A stretch of 64,000 nt of DNA. Source: Jacaranda mimosifolia. Lineage: Eukaryota > Streptophyta > Magnoliopsida > Lamiales > Bignoniaceae. Below, one piece after another: positions 1 through 11,835 of this stretch (its first letter is position 1; the number at the start of each line of letters is the position of its first letter). The notes beneath the pieces were generated by a model that was not told the DNA's origin, did not search any database, and saw only the letters and a list, made by a program, of their open reading frames with translations. The stretch spans positions 30,803,379-30,867,378 of the forward strand of contig CM032132.1 of the NCBI GenBank assembly GCA_018894105.1. Reading direction: 5' to 3'. A program made the translations under genes and the position numbers.

Positions 1-1830
1 CCAACTTACGTTAGTGCATATAATTTGTCTTTTAACTTGAGGATCCATGGTAACCTTGTGTCTATGTATGCTTGAACTCTTCTTTGACCACTCTGCGGGT
101 CATTTAGGTTGATCTTAGTTATGAGCTATTTTTTTATTTTTTTATTTTTATTTTTTGGGTATGAGCTACTTAGACATGGAGGTTTGTGAGATGTAAGATG
201 GGATCCGTCTCCTCATCATTGTGAAAGGTGAGTGCATCTCCTATGCATTCTATAATGATCGATTCCACAAAATCCTTGTTCAAGGTAGTGTAACAATTTG
301 AAAATGGAGTTTTCCAAAGGTGAGGTTATAAAGGGGAATCGAACATTGGAATAAAAACATAGTTATGGAGGCTATTAGGGAATCGGTAAAAATCTTGCCC
401 TAAGCCTCTTTCGGAAGATAGGAGACAGAATGACCGTATTTGCATGGCAAGTGTAGAGCTAGAACAGTTCTTCAAGAGCATATTCATTTCGGCCAATTAT
501 TTGGGCTCCATGGGCTTGAGGTTAGACATCAACCATGGAGATTGGGTACTCTTTAGTTAATAGAGATTAATTGAATTGAGTCATTAGTTTAAAGGAGTTT
601 AAACTAATGTGAATATTTCGATATTCTAAATATCACAAAATTGTGAGCCCATGTCCAATGAATCGTAGAACCTAATGGGTCTAACACAAAAGCCAATAGG
701 AAATCCTATTTGATGAAGGGAATTTTCTAAGACTTAGAAATTCCACTTGACCGATTTTATGGAGGAAAAATGGTTGGCTAATTTTTGGTCATTTTGGCTT
801 GATTGATTTAATTGTTCAATTGATCAAAATAATTTAAGGAGTTAAATTAGACCAATTAAATTAAGGAGTTAATTTAATTGGTGCCACATGACTATCAATT
901 GGTCAAGTTAGCTTCAAGAGTGAACATCTTCTAGCTTAAAGAGTTAAGCTAGTTGGCCTAAGGAGTTAAGTCAAGATTAATTAATTAAATTAAAGGGTTA
1001 ATTTAATTAATGTGAAGAATTATTTTGGAGGGAAATTCAAAATGAAAAAGTTCATTTGGAGTGCATTTATTTGGATGATATTTCAAAATATGAAATGAAA
1101 ATTCTAAATGAAATTCAAATGCAAATGAAATTAACATTTCACATGCAACTTGCTTGCAAGTTGGAGCCCACCTCATGGGAGGTGTGATGCCAACTTTCAT
1201 CACACATCCACTCCTATAAATAGGAGAGAGGTGGCTGGCCATGGAAGTCTTGAACATTCTAATTGTTAGGTTCTCACTTTCCCTCAAATTTGTGTGATTC
1301 ACTCATGTGTTGAAGTCTCACACTTTTTCTTCACCCTCCCTCCTAAATCTTGGCCTTCATCTCTTATTTTCTCCTTGGTTTTCAAGCTGACTAAGGATTT
1401 ATTGGGATTTTCCATTGGTGTGTGGATTATCACACTAGGGGCCAGACAATTGGATGACTTTGTTTTTGGAGATCCACTGCAAGGGCAGAAATTTTGGTGC
1501 GCCTTTTCCAGACCTTTCTGGATTCAATTTTGGCCAAATGTTTTACTGGATCACCCCCAAGGTGTTGAGAATGTGATGTCCAAATTTCAGCTAATTTGGA
1601 GGTGTTTTGGATAGGCAATTGTTCTCGAGTTGCTGTTGCGCCAGAGGAAGACAGCTTTGAAGTGTACAAGCATTTCTTCCATTCTACCTTGGAATTTTCA
1701 GCATCCAAGGTACTTGTCTTCTTCCAAATACATTTTACAGCATGATTTGATCCTTTGGAGGTTTGTCTAAAAGTTTTGATTTAGCTTTATTTTCTTTATT
1801 TCATGGATCCTTAGGCTATCCACTCCTTCA
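1..1830 (+). repeat. 5' LTR of copia-1 (left end outside window)
   Basis: Base 1 aligns about 430 bases inside the full LTR seen at 18700-20926, so the LTR start is missing. The right end is ...CACTCCTTCA at 1830, two bases before the primer-binding site. U3 holds an array of short near-palindromes built on TTAAGGAGTTAA (about 825-1012). A TATAAATAG box at 1215-1223 marks the probable U3/R promoter. Confidence 0.92.
1215..1223 (+). promoter_or_regulatory. TATA box of copia-1 5' LTR
   Basis: TATAAATAG lies in the LTR at the position where the sister LTRs carry TATATATAG (20308-20316 and 28414-28422). It is the likely Pol II core promoter of the element. Confidence 0.7.
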
Positions 1831-1832
1831 AG

Positions 1833-1845
1833 TGGTATCGGAGCC
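1833..1845 (+). other. Primer-binding site (initiator tRNA-Met) of copia-1
   Basis: TGGTATCGGAGCC starts two bases after the LTR end. The usual plant copia site complementary to the 3' end of initiator tRNA-Met is TGGTATCAGAGC, so this family carries one A-to-G difference, shared with copia-2 at 20929. Confidence 0.88.
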
Positions 1846-3793
1846 TATTTCATGCTTTAATTTGGATTTTTGATTGATTGATTCTTGTGATGGATTGATC
1901 TAGATCTCCAAATACTTGACTCAATTTGTGAATTGGAGTGTTTGGACGATGATGCATCTGGCTTCTTTGTTGATGAATTGAATTTATGCTAATATGTGTT
2001 TTAAAAATTAATTCATGTGTTAGTATGTTTTGATTTATAGCTGCTAATGTTAAATGTTGATTTACATTTGGATGATGTTATATATTGATATAGCATATTA
2101 AATTTGACCTTAAGGTGTTTTGGTCATTTTTGGATCCAACTAAATTGGAGACTGTTGGAGATTTTTGAAGAATGTTGATTCTTACTTAAACTTGATTTTT
2201 GAAGCATGTTTAAGCGCTTGAATTTTCATTTTTAAAATTTGTTTTAGATATGGAAATTTATCTATATTGTGTGATTTAGTGTTTAGGAGAAGTCCTAAAA
2301 TTTTTGGTGCACAAAAGTCTCATAAAAATAAGCTTAACTCCGTCCCTAATTGAAAATGGTGGTACTGCCGCTCCTGGCCAGGGGCTAACCGTGCAGAGGT
2401 TGCGCCTGGATGCGCGGTAGCTTAGGCTAGGCAACAATGCCCTATCTTGGTCATGGGTGAGTTTTGAGCTTATTTTAGTGAGTTTTTGTGACCAAGAGTG
2501 ATCTAAATCATGATACATAAATGCACAAGTGTTGTGCAATTTCTCATAATTTTGTTTGATAGTTTTTTATTTCTTTTAAAATCTTGTTAAAGTTAATCTT
2601 CAATTATGGTGCAAAAATGAGATGCATAAATGTTATGCTTATTTTTGCTAGATAATTAATTGTTTATGAGATAAGCATTTAATTATGGAATTGAATGTCA
2701 GTTCTTGATTTATTATTCATTTAATTGTTGAATGGATGATGAATGAATGGGGAAGATTATGAGCCTTTAATATTGATTTTATTTGCCTCAAGTTGCTGAA
2801 AAGGGTTGTATTAAATTGGGACTTGCATGCCTCTTAATTTATGTCTTGTAAATATTATGAGAGTAGAATCACTAGGAGTGAGGATTTCTTTTTCATGTAA
2901 ATGTTGCATAGAGATAAGAAGATCATTGGAGGCATGAAGACCTATGAATGTATGGCGATACATTTATGTAATAGCTAGATTTAATCAACCTATTTAAAAT
3001 CAACTAAGTGGTGCACCTATGGCTCTAAGTGCACTACTTAGTTAAGGCTCTTGGTCATCCCACCCTATTTACTTATTTATGCTTTCCATATCCTATTGAT
3101 GTATGAGATGTACGATTAGGATATAGAAAACATAATAAAAAGATAAAATTGATTAAATGTTTGCAAGCAAGAAAATCCCTCTACTTAGAAGAGTCTAAGT
3201 GTTTTCAAATATTAACTCAAAATGGATATAAATTAAAAGAAGTTTTAATTAATCCATGCCTTCTACCAATAGTATATGACATGACGATGCTACCATCTTT
3301 GTGTGATAGCATTCTTCACAGTGGTCACACTTAGGTAGAAAGCTGGGATCATATACTTAACATATGATCCACCTTTGATTTGATGCTTCCCATGCGTGGC
3401 TCACATCATGTGGCATGACATGGAGAAGTCTCGAATCAATGATTGATTGATAGTGCCGGCTTAACACCTAATAATGTAGAGGTCGTCCATCAAAGGGATC
3501 TATAGGAAAAGTGAGGCAAAATATATCACTGGTTGAATAGAGATGCAATTACCAAATTACCTTTACATTGTTTGTGGATGCACTCATCATAGGGGTCCAC
3601 TAGTAAGTCCTTAGGGATTTGTTTCTCACTAGGAAATGAGATTTTCCGAACTCTTCTAGAGACTGAAGAATTTGATAAAATAGTTCGAGAAAAAAATGCT
3701 TGAAAGTCCATAAACATGTTTTCAATATCAATATTCAATCACATGCTTATACTCTCTTTTTTATCTTTGTAGATTTTTGAAATCTCAGAATAA
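1846..3793 (+). other. Long untranslated leader of copia-1
   Basis: About 1.95 kb separates the primer site from the gag start. It aligns with 20942-22913 of copia-2 but has no convincing coding frame. The region 3300-3610 corresponds to the copia-2 block with four GCACTCGAAGC motifs; here the motifs are mostly mutated (for example GATGCACTCATCATAGGGG near 3576). Confidence 0.7.
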
Positions 3794-4557
3794 ATGGCTA
3801 AGAATTCACTCAACATTATTTTGGAAACCAATAAACTAACCGACCCAAACTTCCGCGATTGGTTGAGAAATCTCAAGATTATTCAAGATTCCAAAAAGAG
3901 GACTTATGTGCTTGATCAAAGTCCGCTGGACACCATTAGTGATGATGCCACTGATGAGGCACATGAATTGTTCACGAAGTTTGAGGATGATGATCTACAA
4001 ACAAGATGCCTCATGATGGCTTCTATGTCTAATTAGTTTCAAAAGTCTCACGAGAACATAAAACATGCTCGCAAGATCTACTTTCACCGACAAGAGTTGT
4101 ATGGTGTTCAAACTAGATATAAAAGGTTCTCATTATCTAAGGAGCTCTTTAGAACTAGAATGAATGAGAACTATAATGAATGAGGGCTCGAGTGTCCATG
4201 ACCATGGGTTAAAGATGATTGGTCTCATAAGAAATTTGGTCAATTAGATGTTGTCATGGAGAATGAGCTCTATGTGAATTTGTTCCTTCAATCATTGCCT
4301 AGCCTATTTGACCAATTCGTTATGAACTTCAACATGTTGAAGTAAAAAGTAACGATTAATGAATTAATCAACATATTAATGATTGCCGAAGCGACTATGA
4401 AAAAGGACAAACCCCTTATGCATGCTTCCTCCTCCAATTCTAAAGGCTCTAGGGGTGCTAGAAAGGGAGGTAAAAGGAAGAAGAGTTCTTCCTATAAGGG
4501 AAAGCAGCCCTTGAAAGTTCTGGGGGAGTCAAGAAGAAGAAAGAGGCTAAAACCGAT
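3794..4557 (+). pseudogene. copia-1 gag, 5' part (interrupted)
   Basis: The gag polyprotein forms the virus-like particle that packages element RNA. The ATG at 3794 opens a frame starting MAKNSLNIILETNKLTDPNF, the usual plant copia gag opening with its conserved N-K-L and W-residue block. The same start context occurs in copia-2 at 22914. An in-frame stop follows at about 4034, with further stops near 4180 and 4340. A Lys/Arg/Ser-rich stretch (about 4430-4550) precedes the zinc knuckle, as in the family. The coding region is then broken at 4557 by a solo-LTR insertion and resumes at 7643. Confidence 0.88.
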
Positions 4558-7500
4558 TGTAACACCCCTAATTATTTTATTAATTCTGTTAATTATTATT
4601 TGGGGAATCATGTAAAATTATTATTATTTTTTATTTATTTATGAAATTTTATTAAATTTAATTAGTTTATAAAGTTTGGGGGTTTGAATTACAACTTTTT
4701 ATTATTCTCAATATTTGTTGAAATTTAATTATTTTTTTTCATATTATTATTTTATTTAAATTTTGTTGGGGATAAATTATAATTTTTGATGACTTAATTG
4801 ATTAACTTAAATAGACTAAGGACTCAATTGCAATTTGACAAAGTTGGATTTAAGAAGAACAACTTATTTCTTCATTTTTCTCATTCTTCACTATTCACTT
4901 TCTCTTTCATTTCCTCACTTCACCGCAACCACCATTCCTCCACGGTGAGCTTCCTCTGGCAACCAAATTCCCTAGCTAAACCAACTCAACCATTCTCTTC
5001 TCCTCTTTACTAGCTCCACGGAAACTCCACCATATCCCGTTGAAATTTCCGGCGAGAGAAAGAGAGACCGAGACCGAGAGAGAGAATGTCACGGTGGGAA
5101 GTAGGTTTGTGATTTTTCAGTGGGCAAATCCAATTTTAAGGCTATGGTTGGGAAGAGCTGAGAGAGGGGATCACGGTGGTATGTTTGCATGGGGGATTGG
5201 AGCAACGACAATGGTGAAAATTGGAGAGAAATCAATAGTGGTGAGAAACCTACTTGGTGGTTGAGGAGCTCGATTGAACGTGTTTGAGGTTGAGAAATTG
5301 AAATCTGATTGGGGGGTTGGATTCAAGAGCTAGATAGGAACATTTTGGTGGTGATCGTGAAATTTTTCGGAGGCGGCAGACGGCAGCACTCTGGCAGCCG
5401 ACGGCCGGCAACGGCGCTTCGGAGACCCGAAACCAGTTTCTTCTCCTTATTCCAATGTCGTAGTGGTGTTCTTGGTTTGTGATTTCGAGGCCTAGATAAG
5501 CATTTTAGGTAATAAAGAGTTATGGAATAAGCTTTAATTGGTTGTACCTTGATATAGATGCATATGTTGTACCTTCCATTTAAAGCCATATATGTATGAC
5601 AAGAATGAAAATGTTGGGATGATTGATATATATCTATATGTGAGTATAATTCCTAAGCAAGGAGTACCTATAAATTGTAGACCCGAATATTTGTTATGTT
5701 GGAATTAATTGAGTTAATTAAAGGATTTGAACTTTAACTTGTAGATTTGTGGATTTAGATCTAAGTGATAGTAATTGGACAATTATTGTGAATTTTGGAT
5801 GATATGACAAGAACGATTATTTAATTAAGAACTAGCTATTGCTTAGTTATTAGATTTCATATGAAACCATGATTAATTTGGATATAGTCGAACTTATTGA
5901 TTGTTATTAGATCGATAGAGCCGTTTAAGCTTTAAACTATCATGTTAATATGATTATTTGGTGAATTTGGATTAATGATAAGCATGATAGTGATGCTGGG
6001 AGTCAAATATGGATTTTGACTGTAATTATACTATTTTGGTTAGGTGAAGTAGAAGTGGGTTCCGCGGATCGGTAGACGATAGATTGTAATAGTTTTCTTT
6101 GATACTACAAAAGGTGAGGATCCGCCAATTTGGCAATCCTTGTACCTTTCTATTCCTTGATAAACCCCTGTGAGGGTTAGTATTACTTTGTTTATCATAC
6201 TATGTTGACTATTGTTACCCCTGTGAGGATTCCAACGATTGGTTCTTGATTTGTTTGAGCCTAATCTATAGTCATCATTGAACCCGTTAGGTTCTGCTGA
6301 TTGATATATGACATGATTTGTTATTGATTCTCAAATCCTGTGAGGTTCTCTTGATTTGAAATTGATTGATATTTGTTCCATTTTATTGAAAATGACTGTC
6401 CAGATCAGCTTCTGTAAAGCTTTGTGAAAATGATCCTGATATTTATGAAAATGACATTTGAAATGGTTTGGTAGACCTATTTGTGTCAAAAGTTCCCTTA
6501 AACTATTCATGTACCTTGTTTACTAGAATAGGCCTTGCCGGTCATTATTGAAAAATGTTTTGCCTCGTATATGGCAAGTCATGTTAAGTTCTGAAATGTT
6601 CATGTTATTACTTGAAAAGTTGATTTGATATCTGTTGGCATTGTATCATGCAACCTATGGGGACGCCCTTGGGAATTTCAACCCAGAGGGACGCCACGGG
6701 AAGTTGGGCTAGAGGCTAGGTCCGAAAAGATGGCCGGGCGGTACGGACCAACGATGACAGATCTCCCAGCTAGTACCCACCTACGATCTTGACTTACAAC
6801 TAGCTGGAGGTAGCAAAATTGTGAGTGGCGGGATCAGGCATGCTGTCGACTATGCCATAAAAGCAAGTTGTTACACATCAAGCTGTGTGCGCGAGCAAAT
6901 GGAGAGATAAGGAGAAAATGTTCATGTTCAAGTGAAATGTTATTGTAAAGTTACAGATAAAGAGAAAAGTTCTTAGGCTCAAGTTAAATGCTAGTGAAAA
7001 AGTTATCTTGTATTCATCAAGGAGCAATAAGGAAGGATGCCAATAGGCCAGCTAAATGTTTAAATGTTCCAAGTTTTTGAGCATAAATTCTGATTTTCCA
7101 GCAAGCATGAGCTGATTACCTGATTATTATCAATAACCTTGTTCATTGTTCTTGAAATTTAATAACTTCTCCTCCATATCCTATTACGAATTTTCCTCAC
7201 TGAGTCCTTAAGACTCATCCTCTTTGTTATTCCTTATTTCTTTTCAGACAAGCCTAAGTGAGAAGCAGGAGCTAGGTTTCGATTGGACAATTTATTTTGT
7301 AATAGATTAGGTGTTGCGATTATGCTTATATTTACACCTGATTAAGGCAATGATATAAGAAATGTTATGTGAATGTTATGTTGAACTTAAGATGCTGGAT
7401 TGTACATATTTCGTTCAGAGCGGTAATCTTTTGGGATAAATGAATTATTTTCCGCTGAGTTGGATTCTGATACTTAGGTTGTATATATTATGCTTTCGGA

Positions 7501-7637
7501 ATGATTCTTTTGGATTAGTGTGACTATTTTACTTTTGAAATGGTTAAATTATAGGTTTCCTAGTATTATGTGATTGGTATTTAAGATTGAATTAGTAGTG
7601 CCTCAACTTGGGCGCTGTCCTGAGAGGGGGTGCTACA
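4558..7637 (+). mobile_element. Solo LTR 1, Ty3/gypsy-type, inserted in copia-1 gag
   Basis: The insertion starts TGTAACACCCC and ends GGGGGTGCTACA, giving TG...CA termini with matching inverted ends. It is flanked by CCGAT (4553-4557) and CCAAT (7638-7642), a 5-bp target-site duplication with one mismatch. It is 3080 bp long with no gag or pol, so it is best read as a solo LTR left by LTR-LTR recombination. Three more copies of the same family occur at 38779-42141, 52826-55662 and 52671-59599. Inside, four spaced units around CCCCTGTGAGGNTT lie at about 6165-6350. Small ORFs inside it match nothing I recognise. Confidence 0.88.
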
Positions 7638-7642
7638 CCAAT

Positions 7643-10600
7643 GCTATTTGTTTCCATTGTGGTGAAAAAAGGACATTAGAAAAGGAATTACAAGGAATAC
7701 CTTCGCACCCTTGATAAGGATATGTACTTTATTGAAGTGTACTTAACGAAAAATTCTTCCTCTTGTGTATTTGATACCACATGTGATTCTCACCTTTATA
7801 ATACATTACAAGGGATGGAAAGACAAAGGAGTCTCAATGAAGGAGATATGATCCTCCGCCTTGAAAATGGAGCAAAAGTTGGGGCCATGGTTGAAGGCAT
7901 AATCAAGTTAGACTTGGGAAATTTTTGCATTGTACTTGATCCTTGCTACTATGTACCTAATCTTGTTAAGAACATTATTTCTATTCCTATTTTGAATAAT
8001 GAAGGATATGATTTTTCTATATCTAATGGGATGTTGAAAGCATTAAAGAATGGTTTTTTAATCCAACAAGGTACATTAAACAATGGATTGTACATATTAG
8101 ATTCTCAACCTTCATTGATGCACATTCAATCAAGTAAAAGGAAATTAGATATCCAAGAAGATGTCATGTTGTGGCATGCAAGACTTGGACATATCTCTAA
8201 AAATAGGATGAGTAGGCTAGAAGCTCTCAAAGCACTAAATGTTAGTAGCATTGTGAATTTTCTCACTTGTGAATCTTGTTTAAAGGTAAAAATGACCATG
8301 ACTCCTTTTGTAGGTCAATCAGAGTGAACCACAAGTCCTTTAGATTTGATCCATACTGATGTTTGTGGTCTACTAAGAGTTAGTGCAAGAGGAGACTATT
8401 CTTACTTTATCACCTTCACCGATGATCGTACTCAGCTAAGACATGTGTATCTTATGAAGTACAAGTCCGAAGCCTTTGAAAAGTTCAAAGAGTATAGGAA
8501 TGAAGTAGAAAAGCAAAAGAGACTAAGTATTAAAGCTCTTCGATCGGATTGAGGAGAAGAATACTTAAGTGCCGAGTTATTGGATTACCTAAAAGAAAAT
8601 GGGATTCTCTCTCAATGGACTCCACCCAGCACACCCCAACACAATGAGTAGCCAAGAGGATAAATCGTACCTTGTGGGACATGGTATGTTCCATGATGAG
8701 TTTTTTCGATGCACCTATATCCTTTTGGGGATACACCCTAGATATGACGGTGAGGGTACTTAATATGGTTCCCTTAAAGTTAGTGCTAATGACACCACAT
8801 GAGATGTGGTATGGCAAAGCACCATATTACTCTTTTCTAAGAGTTTGGGGCTCTTCCGCTTACATCAAGCGGCTAATGGAAGACAAGTTGGATAGTAAAT
8901 CCACCTTGTACAAGTTTGTGGGATACCTAAGAGAGTCTTTGCCTTATTACATTTATGATCCCTCGGAACAAAAGGTGTTTGTTTCAAGGAACACCTACTT
9001 TTTGGAAAAGAAATTTCTATTAGATAGGAATGGCATTGTTGTTGAACTTGATGAAGTTCAAAATGATCAACAAATCTCACAAGCATTGGAAATAAGTAAG
9101 CATCAAGAGCATAGCACACGACCTCTGAGAAAGTCAGATCGAATCAAGAAGCAACCCAAAAGCTTCAGACTCTTTCATGAGACTAGCCAATTGAATAGTG
9201 ATTCGAAGACCTATGAAAAAGCTATGTTGGACATAGATTTGGGACATTGGCTAAACGCCATGAAATCCAAAATAGACTTCATGTACTCCAACAAAGTATG
9301 AACTTTGGTAGATCCACCGAAGGGTATAGTACCCATTGGTTGCAAGTGAATCTATAAACGAAAGCTAGGGGTCGATGGCGAAGTTATGACCTTTAAGGTG
9401 GGACTAGTGGCAAAGGGTTACAGTCAAAGGCCCGATATTGATTTTGAGAAAACTTTTTCACTGGTCGCAATGCCTAAGTCCAATAAGATTTTACATACCG
9501 TAGCCGCATATTATGACTATGAGATATGGAAAATGGATGTGAAAACCACTTTCCTCCATGGAAAGACTGAAGAAAAAATTTATAAGGAGCAACCATAAGG
9601 TTTTACATCCAAAGGGAGTAAGCAAAATGTTTGCAAACTCAAGAGGTCCATTTATGGACTTAAATAAGCATCCCGAAGTTAGAACATACATTCTGATAAG
9701 ATAGTCAAATCGTTTGCATTTGTTAAAAATATGTATGAACATTGTGTGTACAAAAAGGCTAGTGGGAGTAGTGTACAGTTTATTGTGCTTTATTTCGATG
9801 ACATTCTTCTCATTGGAAATGAAAGAGCAATGTTAGAATGTATTAAAGCATGATTATCTACTCAATTTTTTATGAAGGATTTGGGAAAAGCATCCTACGT
9901 ATTAGGAATATATATCTATAAAGATAGATCGAGGAGAATGCTTGGACTTTTCTAAATACGTACATTGACAAGATATTAAAGAGGTTTAGTATGGAAAAAT
10001 CTAAGAAGGGATTTATCCCAATGGGGCACGGTCTTCGTCTCTCCAAGTTTATGGCCCCTAAGACTAACAACCATAGACATAATATGTCCCACATACCTTA
10101 TGCGTCCGCCATAAGGAGCATAATATATGTCGTTTAATGTACAAGGTTGAATGTAGCACATGCTCTAAGTGTTACGAGTCGCTTTCAATCCGACCCCAAT
10201 AAACATCACTGGATTTCCGTTAAAGCAATCCTTAAGTACTTGAGAAGGATTAAGGATTTATTTTTGGTATACGGCAATATAGAATTGAAACTCGAGGGGT
10301 TTTTAGATTCTAGTTCCAACTCGATGTAGATGACCTAAAATCTACTTCTAGATTTATATTTTGCCTCAATGACAGCGCGGTGAGTTGGAAGAGTTCCAAA
10401 CAAGATACCATGGCCGATTCAACCACAAAGGTAGAATCTATTGCGGCTTTGGAAGCTAAAAAGGAAGGTAGTTGTCTTCTGTGACAACAGGGGGTGGTGG
10501 CACAAGCCAAAGAGCTAAGATCTCATCAGCGATCCCAGCATATTTTAAAGCAATATCATTTGATTTGGAAGATCATTGATAGAGGTGACATCCGAGTAGA

Positions 10601-10709
10601 TAGGGTAACCTCAGAAGAGAATATTACAAATCCATTGACTAAACCCCTAACACAAAAGGTCTTTAAAGGACATCTTGAGAAGATGGGTCTTAAGACTATG
10701 GGGGATTAG
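7643..10709 (+). pseudogene. copia-1 gag zinc knuckle plus pol (PR-INT-RT-RNase H), broken
   Basis: The gag frame resumes with a zinc knuckle beginning C-F-H-C, followed by a frameshift in an A-run, a stop replacing the Trp and Tyr replacing the last Cys. The longest open block (7722-8327) holds the protease region, where the active site reads D-T-T instead of D-S/T-G, and the gag-pre-integrase domain with W-H-A-R-L-G-H. Integrase core follows (IHTDVCG near 8350; a stop right after LRSD near 8550). RT shows WKMDVKTTFLHG (about 9528) and Y-F-D-D (about 9790) where copia-2 has Y-V-D-D. RNase H and the C-terminal TNPLTKPL-type tail end at about 10709. There are at least ten stops or frameshifts, so no enzyme is expected. 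Confidence 0.9.
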
Positions 10710-10713
10710 CTTT

Positions 10714-10729
10714 AGGGAAAGTGGGAGAT
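10714..10729 (+). other. Polypurine tract of copia-1
   Basis: The purine run AGGGAAAGTGGGAGA lies immediately before the 3' LTR start TGTTGGAATAG. It is the expected primer for plus-strand DNA synthesis. Confidence 0.82.
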
Positions 10730-11835
10730 TGTTGGAATAGTGCCCCGTAGCCAATTTGATTGGCATGTAAACTATTGCACTTGTGATACAATCTTGATTG
10801 AATGATACTCAATAAAAAATGGCCATTTTCATCTTATGCTTATTTTACTTCGCTAGCATTTCGTTGAAGCCCTTAGATCATACAAGACTACAGGACTTGG
10901 TCATGCATTGGGTGGTGATCATGAAACAAGTCTTACACGGTCGTGATCTTAAAATATTCCAAGCCATAAATCTTAGAGACAGGACATCCAAGATTCGGAT
11001 AGATTTGCACTAACGATGCATAAATCCAAGGGGTTCGTGAACAATTCATGTTAGACATGAGTGCATGTTAGTAGGTGCTTGTTAGAGAACAAGTTCACTG
11101 AAGGCCCGCCGGAGAATCCACTAGATAGTCATAGTGGCAAGTCGGTAGTTGCAAGTTCTCCAGCATACATTAGTGCATATAATTAGTCATTTGACCTGAT
11201 GATCCATGGTAGCCTTGTTTATAGATCCTTATGCTTTGACTCTTCCTTGACTACTCAGCGGCTCATTGAGTTAAGTTTGAGTATGATCTACTTAGACATG
11301 GGGGTTCATGAAATTCAAGATGGGATTCGTCTCCTCGTCATTGTGAAGGGCGAGTGCATCTCTTATGTATTCTATAATGATCGATTCCACAAAATCCTTG
11401 CGCAAGGTAGTATGATAATTTGGAAAAGAAGTTTTTCAAAGATGAGATCATAAAGGGAAATTGAACATTAGAATAGGCACATAGTTATCGAAGCTATTAA
11501 GGAGCCAACAAATATCTTGCCTTAGGCCTCTTTTGGGAGATAAGAGATGGAAAGACCGTATCTACATGGCAAGCATAGATCTAGAATGGTTCTCCAAGAG
11601 CATATTCTTTTTGGCCAAATAGTTGGGCTCCATGGACTTGAGGTTGGACATCGACCATGGAGATTGGGTTATTTTCAATTAATCTAATTGAGTTATTAGT
11701 TTAAAGGAGTTTAAACTTATATGAATATTTTGATATTCTTAATATCTCAAGAGTTGTGAGCCCATGTCCAATAAATTGTAGAATCTAATGACTCACACGC
11801 AAAAGCCAATAGAAAATCCTATTTGATGAAGGAAA
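10730..11835 (+). repeat. 3' LTR of copia-1, truncated
   Basis: It starts TGTTGGAATAGTGCCC right after the polypurine tract and follows the 5' LTR to the block ATCCTATTTGATGAAGG (5' LTR about 705-720). Homology stops at about 11835. The remaining 1.1 kb (the palindrome array, TATA box, R and U5) is absent, and no target-site duplication can be read. Confidence 0.85.

Larger units (their letters stand above)
1..11835 (+). mobile_element. Ty1/copia LTR retrotransposon, copia-1 (degenerate, 5' LTR cut by window edge)
   Basis: This is a complete but decayed copia element on the plus strand. In order it shows a partial 5' LTR, a tRNA-Met-type primer-binding site, a 1.9-kb leader, a gag-pol region in copia order (gag, protease, integrase, RT, RNase H), a polypurine tract and a truncated 3' LTR. 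It belongs to the same family as the element at 18700-29050: the LTRs, leader and polyprotein align throughout by eye. A 3.08-kb solo LTR of another family sits inside gag. Many stops and frameshifts make it non-autonomous. The left end lies about 430 bases outside the window, judging from the full-length LTR of the sister copy. Confidence 0.93.

Noticed and set aside
1294..1708. ORFs on both strands in 1294-1708
   Set aside because: They are inside the R/U5 part of the copia-1 LTR; sister LTRs do not keep these frames open.
5040..5589. Small ORFs on both strands (5040-5264 and 5323-5589)
   Set aside because: They lie inside solo LTR 1 in GA-rich or GC-rich non-coding DNA, have no known motif and are not shared in frame with the other LTR copies.
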